Shown piece after piece: positions 9,092 to 14,421 of a stretch of 14,421 nucleotides of DNA. Source of the DNA: JBGTCY01 sp041748615 (GTDB lineage: Bacteria > Bacteroidota > Bacteroidia > Chitinophagales > CAIOSU01); contig JBGTCY010000285.1 in NCBI GenBank assembly GCA_041748615.1, forward strand, positions 1-14,421, read 5' to 3'. The position numbers were made by a program, and so were the translations under genes. Within the stretch, counting starts at the first letter, position 1. Each line of letters opens with the position of its first letter. A model generated the notes under the pieces. It saw nothing but the letters and a program-made list of their open reading frames with translations. It did no database searches and had not been told where the DNA came from.

Positions 9092-10020
9092 AAAAAATCT
9101 TCTCTCTTGCAGTACTTTTTTGCGCTGGCATTTCAATGACATTTGCGCAACAAAAACCGTTGTTCACCAATTATGTGTTCAATGATTTTTATTATAACCC
9201 AGCGATTGCCTCTACCAAGGATGGCGCTGATTTCCGCTTTCTCTACCGCAATCAGTGGGCGGGCTTGGAAGGAAAACCTCACACCCAAACTTTCTCCGGA
9301 TGCGGCTCGCTGAAAAGCACCCCGCTCGGAATAGGCGGCAACATTTATCACGACAGAACCGGACACCTGCGCAACATCGGCTTCAACGCATCGGTGTCTT
9401 ACGGTTTTCGCCTTGGTCAAATCAAAAACAAAAGCATGATTTCGGGTGGTCTCACCTTTGGAATGATTCGCCTGAACATGGATAGCGAAATCACCATCCG
9501 CGAACAAAATGACGCGGCAGTGTTAGCCGCGCAAAATGGAAAAATCATCCCGGACATCGGTCTTGGCATTTACTACAAATGGAGAGGATTTTTTGCCGGT
9601 TTTTCCATTCCCCAGATTTACCAGTCTTCCATCAACTTAGATGTTACTGACCTCAATGACATGAACAAACTCGTGAGACATTATTTTATCGCCACCGGCT
9701 ACCGCTTCGATGTGGCGGACAAGTTTGAACTTGAACCTTCCGTTTTGTTTAAAGCCGTGAAAGCTGCTCCCATGCAAGGCGATATTTACCTGCGGGGTAT
9801 TTATGACAAAAAAGTCTGGTTGGGCGTTTCCTACAGAACGGGTGATGCCATCTGTTTGCTTGCCGGAGCCATCATCAAAGATGTGTTTCAATTCGGTTAT
9901 GCCTATGACATCACGACTTCCAACCTGAATTCCGTGAGCAACGGCAGTCATGAAATTGTGCTGGGCTACAGAATCAAACGCGCGCAACAGGGAGGCGGAA
10001 AGGGATTTGAAGTGTTGTAA
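9088..10020 (+). CDS. Type IX secretion system membrane protein, PorP/SprF family
   Basis: A 310-residue outer-membrane beta-barrel of normal family length. The signal peptide 'MKKIFSLAVLFCAGISMTFA' is cleaved before QQ. Family hallmarks follow: 'PLFTNYVFNDFYYNPAIA' just after cleavage, 'LYRNQWAGLEGKPHT' near residues 53-67, 'GIGGNIYHDRTG', and alternating amphipathic strands to the end. The start overlaps the stop of the upstream SprB-repeat gene by 4 bases. PorP/SprF proteins are typically encoded directly downstream of type B cargo and are needed for its secretion or retention at the surface; SprF serves SprB in F. johnsoniae. This pair fits that pattern, so its cargo is inferred to be the protein encoded at 6947-9091. 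Which PorP/SprF paralogue it is cannot be told from one locus. Confidence 0.92.
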   Translation: MKKIFSLAVLFCAGISMTFAQQKPLFTNYVFNDFYYNPAIASTKDGADFRFLYRNQWAGLEGKPHTQTFSGCGSLKSTPLGIGGNIYHDRTGHLRNIGFNASVSYGFRLGQIKNKSMISGGLTFGMIRLNMDSEITIREQNDAAVLAAQNGKIIPDIGLGIYYKWRGFFAGFSIPQIYQSSINLDVTDLNDMNKLVRHYFIATGYRFDVADKFELEPSVLFKAVKAAPMQGDIYLRGIYDKKVWLGVSYRTGDAICLLAGAIIKDVFQFGYAYDITTSNLNSVSNGSHEIVLGYRIKRAQQGGGKGFEVL

Positions 10021-10158
10021 ATCCTGGATATTCAGACTCAGTTCGGTTGGGAATAAATTTCATCTCTCCGACAAACAATTCATTCAAACAAATTTTTGGT
10101 TGAAGTACTTATTCGTGAAGTTGTCAAAATAACATTCGTAATTTGAAACTCGCATTAG

Positions 10159-10218
10159 CAGATATTAGACTTTAGATATTAGATGAATTGAGGAAGTTAT
10201 TTTGAAAATGTTCCTTAG
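10159..10218. repeat. Imperfect intergenic repeat, copy A (left of the M20 gene)
   Basis: This ~60-base stretch matches 11761-11819 at roughly 70% with one gap. It begins with three heptamers of the form AtaTTAG/ActTTAG ('ATATTAG ACTTTAG ATATTAG'), then shared TTGAGGA and a shared end CCTTAG. The rest of the 219-base gap between the PorP/SprF gene and the M20 gene (10021-10239) shows no gene and no clear terminator. Confidence 0.6.
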
Positions 10219-10239
10219 AGAAACACTGTTGCCTTTTTC

Positions 10240-11721
10240 ATGATGAAAAAAATCATTTTACTTTTCGTTCTCTCGCTGCCGGTTATCTTAGTTATCGTTC
10301 TTGTCAGAACTTTTTTTTACCCATCTCTTCAAGTAAAAACCGAAACTGTTCCGCATCTTGAAATCGGTGATGAAGCCATTGAGCGTTTTGCGCAGTCTTT
10401 GAGGATTGTTACGATTTCATGGCAGGAGGCTGAAAAATTTGACAGTGCTGCATTTGATGCTTTTCATGTTCATCTGCAAACATCTTTCCCGCTGGTGGAT
10501 TCTCTCATAGAACGAAAAGTCATCAGCGATTACAGCCTGCTTTACATTTGGAAAGGAAGTAATCCTTCATTGAAACCTGCACTATTTATGGCGCATCAGG
10601 ATGTGGTGCCGATTGACCCGCTTTCCATCAACGACTGGCGGCATCCGCCTTTTGACGGAGTTGTGGATTCTGGTTTTGTATTCGGGCGCGGAACGATTGA
10701 TATTAAAAGCCAACTCATCGGTTTATTGGAAGCGGCAGAAATGCTTTTGCAAGATGGATTTCAACCGCAGCGCACGATACTTTTCGCGTTTGGACATGAT
10801 GAAGAATTAGGCGGATATCATGGCGCGCGCGAAATTGCTGCTTATCTGAAAGCCAACAACCTGCATCCTGAGTTTATTATGGATGAAGGTGGCGCTGTTC
10901 TGCACGGAACCGTGCCCGGCATCCCGGATGATGTACCGGTAGCCATTATCGGCATCGCGGAAAAAGGGTATGTTTCCTTTGAACTGACGGTGGAAGACGC
11001 AGGCGGTCATTCCTCCATGCCTCCCAAAAACTCAGCGATTGGCATTCTCAGCAGTGCGATTACAAAAATTGAAAACAATCCCTATCCGCTCGAACTTGAT
11101 GGAGCGGGCGGGTTGATTTTTGATTTCGTGGGTCCGGAAATGACTTTTCCGCTCAACATGTTTTTTGCCAACAAATGGCTGTTTGCGCCTTTGATAAAAA
11201 AAGAATTGAACGCGAAAAATTCCACCCGCGCAACGATGCACACCACTACTGCCGTCACTGTATTTCACAGCGGAGAAAAAGAAAATGTATTGCCTGTCAA
11301 AGCAAAAGCAATCGTGAATCATCGCCTGATGCCGGGGGTCAATTTGGAGTTGGCGCAAAGAAGATTACAGCAAGTAATTGCTGATGAGCGGGTGAAAGTT
11401 GCAGTAGCCGAACGACATGAAGTGAATGAAGCCACCCCTGTTTCGGATGTGACGGACACCAATTTTTTGTTGTTGCAAAAAACCATCGCGCAGATTTTTC
11501 CGGATGCCATTGCCGCGCCATATCTTGACGTTGGCGGCACCGACTGCAAACATTATGTTGAACTGACGAATAACATTTACCGCTTTCAACCTTCACGCCT
11601 TCACGACAGCGACCTGAAACGCATTCACGGAACTGATGAACGCCTTTCAGTTGACAGCTACAAAGAATCCGTAAATTTCTTCCGTCAAATTATTTTGAAC
11701 GCGGGGAATTCAACACACTAA
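10240..11721 (+). CDS. M20-family metallopeptidase, PM20D1/carboxypeptidase S-like
   Basis: A 493-residue dinuclear zinc hydrolase that removes or condenses terminal or N-acyl amino acids; the exact substrate is unknown. It starts with a hydrophobic segment (residues 4-27, IILLFVLSLPVILVIVLV) lacking a clear cleavage site, so it is probably membrane-anchored with the enzyme in the periplasm. M20 metal and catalytic residues are all visible: His119 and Asp121 in AHQDVVP, bridging Asp154 in GRGTIDIKS, catalytic Glu188 and ligand Glu189 in GHDEELGG, Asp215 in IMDEGG, and His438 in GGTDCKHY. The lid/dimerisation domain follows 'GGHSSMPP' (residues 255-262), and 'IHGTDERLSVDSY' near the C-terminus is typical of this subgroup. 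The start could be 10240 or the adjacent ATG at 10243. It stands alone on the + strand and is flanked by two copies of an intergenic repeat. The active site is complete, so function is likely intact. Confidence 0.92.
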   Translation: MMKKIILLFVLSLPVILVIVLVRTFFYPSLQVKTETVPHLEIGDEAIERFAQSLRIVTISWQEAEKFDSAAFDAFHVHLQTSFPLVDSLIERKVISDYSLLYIWKGSNPSLKPALFMAHQDVVPIDPLSINDWRHPPFDGVVDSGFVFGRGTIDIKSQLIGLLEAAEMLLQDGFQPQRTILFAFGHDEELGGYHGAREIAAYLKANNLHPEFIMDEGGAVLHGTVPGIPDDVPVAIIGIAEKGYVSFELTVEDAGGHSSMPPKNSAIGILSSAITKIENNPYPLELDGAGGLIFDFVGPEMTFPLNMFFANKWLFAPLIKKELNAKNSTRATMHTTTAVTVFHSGEKENVLPVKAKAIVNHRLMPGVNLELAQRRLQQVIADERVKVAVAERHEVNEATPVSDVTDTNFLLLQKTIAQIFPDAIAAPYLDVGGTDCKHYVELTNNIYRFQPSRLHDSDLKRIHGTDERLSVDSYKESVNFFRQIILNAGNSTH

Positions 11722-11760
11722 GTAAAGTAGTCAAAAAACATCCCTTTAATTATCTGCAAT

Positions 11761-11819
11761 CAGATTTTAGACTTTAGAATATAGACTCCTTGAGGAGTGA
11801 TTCTGGAAATGCGCCTTAG
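11761..11819. repeat. Imperfect intergenic repeat, copy B (right of the M20 gene)
   Basis: This copy pairs with 10159-10218, in the same orientation. It shares the opening CAGAT, the TTTAG heptamers, TTGAGGA, GGAAATG-like and CCTTAG. Unlike copy A it contains a hairpin, ACTCC-TTGA-GGAGT (11785-11798), which could act as a short RNA stem after the M20 gene. Confidence 0.6.
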
Positions 11820-11830
11820 CGGAAAATATA

Positions 11831-12000
11831 TTAGTACTTGAGTCCACTCCGAAAAGTATTTTTTTTGCCACAAAGACACGATGGCACAAAGAAAACACAA
11901 AGTTTAAGTTGTTGGTAAGCAATTCTTAGTGAAAATTTGTGACCTTGTGTCTTAGTGGCAATTTTTATGTTTTTGCTTTTTCAGATTGGACTCGTACTTA
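11831..12000. mobile_element. Large near-palindromic element (MITE/REP-like)
   Basis: About 170 bases form one long imperfect inverted repeat. The outer arms are TTAGTAC..GAGTCCA (11831-11846) against TGGACTCGTACTTA (11987-12000). The middle arms are TTGCCACAAAGACAC (11865-11879) against GTGTCTTAGTGGCAA (11947-11961), complementary at 14 of 15 positions. Weaker pairing continues inward to a loop near 11905-11925. It has no coding capacity. The CCACAAAGACAC core resembles palindromic intergenic repeats I recall as frequent in Bacteroidota. It is probably a non-autonomous mobile element or REP-like sequence; no target-site duplication could be settled by eye. Confidence 0.6.
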
Positions 12001-12013
12001 CATTTTTGTTCAG

Positions 12014-12080
12014 TGGATAAAGCCCTTGTAAACACTCGGTTCTGCTATAGCCTGCCGCATCTCTAAAGGGCTTTAGCCCA
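12014..12080. repeat. Inverted repeat with AAAGCCCTT stem
   Basis: TGGATAAAGCCCTT (12014-12027) is complementary to AAGGGCTTTAGCCCA (12066-12080) with one small mismatch or bulge near the base. The 38-base loop contains the self-complementary GCTATAGC (12044-12051). It lies just downstream of the larger palindrome and looks like a second repetitive intergenic element or a stable RNA stem. Confidence 0.5.
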
Positions 12081-12081
12081 A

Positions 12082-12096
12082 ACCTTTGGAAAAGGT
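12082..12096. repeat. Short perfect hairpin
   Basis: ACCTTT (12082-12087) and AAAGGT (12091-12096) form a perfect 6-base stem around a 3-base loop GGA, immediately after the AAAGCCCTT stem. It is AT-rich and not followed by a T-run. Confidence 0.35.
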
Positions 12097-12154
12097 AACG
12101 AACTATTGAATTTTCAGCATTGAATATTATTTATTTTTTGTGATTTGTTTTATG

Positions 12155-12199
12155 GCGCTTAACAAAGGACAACTTTTTGGAAAGTTTTTTTGTTAGCGC
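12155..12199. promoter_or_regulatory. Nested double hairpin upstream of the Crp/Fnr operon
   Basis: GCGCTTAACAAA (12155-12166) pairs with TTTGTTAGCGC (12189-12199) with a single bulged T. Inside it AACTTT (12171-12176) pairs with AAAGTT (12181-12186) around a TTGG tetraloop. The right side also ends in the perfect palindrome TTAGCGCTAA (12194-12203). The structure ends 37 bases before the ATG at 12237, where a 5' untranslated RNA fold or an operator would be expected. A regulatory role is inferred from position; it could equally be another intergenic repeat. Confidence 0.4.
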
Positions 12200-12236
12200 T
12201 AATCCTGCTGCATTAACTTCATCGTAATTTTAAAGA

Positions 12237-12830
12237 ATGCGAATTGACATCAATATTTTAATCGCGTGGGGTGGTGTTGCAAAAAAATATCATAAGAATG
12301 AACTGATATTTTATGAAGGTGATGAAGCCTCTCACTATTATCAAATTTTGGAAGGCTGTGTAAAAATGTTTAACACCAACAGCGAAGGGAAGGAATTTAC
12401 CCAGGGTATTTTTCATGAAGGAGATACATTTGGTGAACCACCGCTTTTTATCGGGGAATGTTACCCGGCAAACGCCATTTCAATTAAAGATTCTGTAATC
12501 ATCAAGCTGAAAAAAGAATCTTTTTTTAAAATTCTGGACGAATACCCAGACATTAAAAATTCACTCATTCAGCTCCTTGCCCGGAGGATTTACAATAAAT
12601 CGGTTACGGCAAGTGAGATTATCAATAATAATCCTGAACACCGGCTTCTCAGTTTTCTGAATACTTACAAAAAGAAAATCAATGGAACCGATTCAATGAA
12701 ACTCATTCCCTATACCCGGCAGGAAATCGCCAACATGACCGGACTGCGGGTAGAAACCGTCATCCGCACATTATCGAAAATGAAAGACCAAAAGAAAGTG
12801 AAAATCGTGAACCGTAAATTGTATTACTGA
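12237..12830 (+). CDS. Crp/Fnr-family transcriptional regulator
   Basis: A 197-residue regulator, slightly shorter than E. coli Crp. An in-frame TAA at 12231 sits just before the ATG, fixing this as the first possible start. Residues about 12-115 form a cyclic-nucleotide-binding-type beta-roll ('HKNELIFYEGDEASHYYQILEG', 'EGDTFGEPPLF'). The usual phosphate-binding Arg of the PRxA motif is replaced (YPANA, residues 76-80), so cAMP binding is doubtful. A long dimerisation helix follows. A winged helix-turn-helix occupies residues about 158-197, with recognition helix 'RVETVIRTLSKMK'. Only two cysteines (41 and 75) are present, so it lacks the four-Cys Fe-S cluster of FNR. It is transcribed with the membrane protein gene that starts 2 bases after its stop, its most obvious partner or target. 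The true effector (NO, redox state, another ligand) cannot be read from the sequence. Confidence 0.9.
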   Translation: MRIDINILIAWGGVAKKYHKNELIFYEGDEASHYYQILEGCVKMFNTNSEGKEFTQGIFHEGDTFGEPPLFIGECYPANAISIKDSVIIKLKKESFFKILDEYPDIKNSLIQLLARRIYNKSVTASEIINNNPEHRLLSFLNTYKKKINGTDSMKLIPYTRQEIANMTGLRVETVIRTLSKMKDQKKVKIVNRKLYY

Positions 12831-12832
12831 AC

Positions 12833-14056
12833 ATGAAAATTGATTTTCATTTCTGGATTAGAATCTGTCTTTTCAACCTGCTTATCGTGGCGTTGCTCGG
12901 TGTGCTGATGCGTTACAAAATCGTTTTCCCCTTCCCGATGCTCCTACAGAAAAATGTGCAGCACGCCCATTCCCACTTCGCCTTCGCGGGATGGGTTTCG
13001 CAACTGCTCTTTACACTGATGATTTTGTTCATGACAAAATTCACCACTGCTTCCGCACGTAAATATTTCATCATCCTGCTGCTCAACCTCGTCTGCGCTT
13101 ATGGCATGTTAGTGACTTTCACCCTGCAAGGCTATGGCGCTTACTCCATCACGTTCGCCACGCTCTCCATTTTCATTGCGTTTTATTTCGCTTTCGTTTA
13201 CTACCACGACTTACGAGAAACAGGCAATCATCCCGCGCGCAACTGGTTCGCTGCCGCATTGTTCTTCAACGTGCTCTCCTCGCTCGGAACCTTTGCGCTC
13301 GCCTATATGATGGCGACCAAAAACGCCCCCATGAACGAATACCTCGCCTCCGTTTATTTCTATCTCCACTTTCAATACAACGGATGGTTTTTCTTCGCCT
13401 GCATGGGGTTGTTTTATGAGCAGTTGCACAAGCTTTTGCCTGAGCGCAACATCAACACTTCGGTTTTTTGGCTTTTCTTTTTCACCTGTCTGCCTGCTTA
13501 TTTTCTCTCCACTTTGTGGATGAAACTACCGGTGTGGTTGTATGTAATTCTTGTGATTACGGCAATCCTGCAAGTAGCAGCCTGGGGGATTTTTTTAAAT
13601 CAATTGAAAATATTTTACCCGATACTGAAAGAAAAATTTTCCCGCACGGCCCAATATTTATTGCTCCTGATTGCAGTTTCGCTAACCATCAAATTGTTAC
13701 TTCAACTGTTCTCCACGATTCCCGCCATCAGCAATCTGGCGTTTGCATTTCGTCCGATTGTGATTGCTTATCTGCATTTGATTTTATTGGCTATTATTTC
13801 ACTTTTTCTGCTGTATTACATCCATGCCGAGAAGCTGGTTGCTTACAGCAAACTGTATCTCACAGGTCTGACCATTTTTGTCAGCGGTATTTTTCTGAAT
13901 GAAATCGTATTGACGGTGCAGGGTATCGCGTCATTCGATTATCGTTTAATCCCTTATTCCAATGAGAGTTTATTCGGAATTTCAGTTTTGATGTTCGCGG
14001 GAATTTTGATGATGGTGGTTTCGCAGTTTCAAAAAAGAGAAGACTCATTTACCTGA
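12833..14056 (+). CDS. 12-helix membrane protein, possible degenerate heme-copper oxidase subunit I relative
   Basis: A 407-residue inner-membrane protein with about 12 hydrophobic helices, the number found in the heme-copper oxidase/NO reductase catalytic subunit core. His residues sit in plausible positions: helix 2 'QHAHSHFAFAGW' (His44, 46, 48), helix 6 'YLHFQYNGWFFF' (His179) and helix 10 'YLHLILLAI' (His315). The HxH..GW pattern in helix 2 recalls the low-spin heme site of oxidase-like proteins. However, the paired histidines of helix 7 and the HxH of helix 10 that complete the heme-CuB centre are absent, so canonical oxidase activity is unlikely. It starts 2 bases after the Crp/Fnr gene and is surely co-transcribed. 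That link suggests a role in sensing or handling NO or O2 under the regulator's control (inference). NnrS is another 12-helix heme protein found near Crp/Fnr genes, but its characteristic motifs were not recognised here. Confidence 0.7.
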   Translation: MKIDFHFWIRICLFNLLIVALLGVLMRYKIVFPFPMLLQKNVQHAHSHFAFAGWVSQLLFTLMILFMTKFTTASARKYFIILLLNLVCAYGMLVTFTLQGYGAYSITFATLSIFIAFYFAFVYYHDLRETGNHPARNWFAAALFFNVLSSLGTFALAYMMATKNAPMNEYLASVYFYLHFQYNGWFFFACMGLFYEQLHKLLPERNINTSVFWLFFFTCLPAYFLSTLWMKLPVWLYVILVITAILQVAAWGIFLNQLKIFYPILKEKFSRTAQYLLLLIAVSLTIKLLLQLFSTIPAISNLAFAFRPIVIAYLHLILLAIISLFLLYYIHAEKLVAYSKLYLTGLTIFVSGIFLNEIVLTVQGIASFDYRLIPYSNESLFGISVLMFAGILMMVVSQFQKREDSFT

Positions 14057-14083
14057 TAATATCTCCACAACTTAATGAACCGA

Positions 14084-14148
14084 CCCGATGAATCGGGATG
14101 GTGTGAGAGCCTCTCCCCGTCACAGACAAGTGGCGGGGCGGGCTTCTC
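14084..14148. repeat. GC-rich double hairpin element between convergent genes
   Basis: A perfect hairpin CCCGAT-GA-ATCGGG (14084-14097) is followed by a longer stem: CCCCGTCAC (14115-14123) with GTGGCGGGG (14130-14138), 9 pairs including one G-U. The second stem extends outward through GAGA-GCC (14105-14111) with GGC-TTCTC (14142-14149). The block is far more GC-rich than its surroundings. It lies between the end of the 12-helix protein gene and the end of a minus-strand gene, the place for a bidirectional terminator, but no T-run follows the stems. It may instead be a repetitive intergenic element. Confidence 0.5.
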
Positions 14149-14183
14149 GATTATGGGCAGTTGTTCTTTGTCATTTCGTCATT

Positions 14184-14420
14184 TTATTTCTCAATTGCTG
14201 CTAATACTCTGTCTTCTTGTATTAGCACATCGCGCATTAGTAAATTGTGAGGAAACTGTTTATGTTTTGAGTTTTTAAATCCGTTTAATATTTTATTAAG
14301 CGAAGACGCAGTAATGAGTGACAAATTTAATTCATAGTCAAGTCCGCAATCTTTTACAAAGTCGTCCGAAAAATTTGGAGCAATAAGTAATGATTTAATA
14401 ACTTTGTAATTGTTTAATTT
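14184..14420 (-). CDS. C-terminal fragment of an unidentified protein (5' end beyond the window)
   Basis: On the minus strand a frame is open from the right edge for 78 residues to a TAA at 14186-14184. The composition is protein-like and not low-complexity: 'NNYKVIKSLLIAPNFSDDF', then 'LNLSLITASSLNKIL', and a charged helical tail 'MRDVLIQEDRVLAAIEK'. The 'LLIAPNFSDDF...LSLIT' pattern recalls a segment seen near the C-terminus of some restriction-type nucleases, but this memory is weak and no catalytic residues can be assigned here. The gene converges on the Crp/Fnr operon. The forward-strand frame overlapping it (14075-14278) has no protein-like features and was judged a shadow. Confidence 0.55.
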   Translation of the reverse strand, partial: KLNNYKVIKSLLIAPNFSDDFVKDCGLDYELNLSLITASSLNKILNGFKNSKHKQFPHNLLMRDVLIQEDRVLAAIEK

Positions 14421-14421
14421 C

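Larger units (their letters stand above)
11722..12236. other. Palindrome-rich intergenic region upstream of the Crp/Fnr gene
   Basis: The 515 bases between the M20 gene and the Crp/Fnr gene contain no convincing gene on either strand. They hold a second copy of the flanking repeat (11761-11819), a ~170-base inverted repeat (11831-12000), a second stem (12014-12080), a short hairpin (12082-12096) and a nested double hairpin (12155-12199). The promoter of the Crp/Fnr operon should lie in the last part. A T-rich TATTTTTTG at 12132-12140 is near the Bacteroidota -7 consensus TAnnTTTG, but no well-spaced -33 element was found. Confidence 0.7.

Noticed and set aside
9133..9987. Minus-strand frames of 116-124 residues opposite the PorP/SprF gene
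   Set aside because: They are antisense shadows of a clearly assigned beta-barrel gene and have no motifs or signal sequences.
11032..11596. Several minus-strand frames opposite the M20 peptidase gene
   Set aside because: The plus-strand frame carries all M20 metal ligands in order; the antisense products look compositionally random.
11865..11961. CRISPR-like repeats from the recurring CACAAAG motifs
   Set aside because: The motifs are arms of one palindrome with irregular spacing, not direct repeats separated by unique spacers of equal length.
12155..12203. Possible integron attC site (left end fits RYYYAAC, right end begins GTTAG)
   Set aside because: The right end GTTAGCG does not fit GTTRRRY, the 45-base length is shorter than usual attC sites, and there is no integrase or cassette array nearby.
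14075..14278. 67-residue plus-strand frame after the 12-helix protein gene
   Set aside because: It runs through the GC-rich hairpins and is antisense to a more protein-like minus-strand frame; no domain or ribosome binding site supports it.

Overview
This window is most likely a chromosomal fragment from a member of the Bacteroidota, plausibly a Chitinophagales/Sphingobacteriales-type environmental lineage. The evidence is a run of type IX secretion system (T9SS) cargo proteins with C-terminal sorting domains, SprB-type repeats and a PorP/SprF outer-membrane protein, together with AT-rich intergenic DNA and start codons without strong Shine-Dalgarno sites.

Left half (1-10020), cell-surface block, all on the + strand. 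A 5'-truncated giant protein carries a metzincin-like zinc protease motif, DUF11-like domains, a seven-blade SBBP-type propeller and a type A sorting domain. Five bases later comes a six-blade kelch propeller protein with an Ig-like domain, SprB-like repeats and a type A sorting domain. A 435-base gap before the next gene's chosen start holds a possible 41-residue zinc-ribbon gene inside foldable sequence. It is followed by a four-SprB-repeat protein with a gliding-motility-type (type B) sorting domain, whose stop overlaps the start of a PorP/SprF family gene. These genes look like secreted or surface-anchored adhesins and enzymes plus the partner that retains type B cargo at the outer membrane.

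Middle (10021-12236). An M20-family metallopeptidase (PM20D1/carboxypeptidase S-like) with an N-terminal membrane segment is flanked on both sides by copies of the same ~60-base imperfect repeat. The 515-base intergenic region after it is packed with palindromes: a ~170-base near-perfect inverted repeat that looks like a MITE or REP-like element, a second stem (AAAGCCCTT/AAGGGCTTT), a small hairpin, and a nested double hairpin just before the next gene.

Right part (12237-14421). A Crp/Fnr-family regulator is followed after 2 bases by a 12-helix membrane protein. Its histidines in helices 2, 6 and 10 suggest a degenerate relative of heme-copper oxidase subunit I. This pair is the most interesting functional unit here: a probable regulator and a possible heme protein, perhaps for NO or O2 response (inference). 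After a GC-rich hairpin element, the 3' end of a convergent gene on the - strand enters from the right edge. It is too short within the window to identify.
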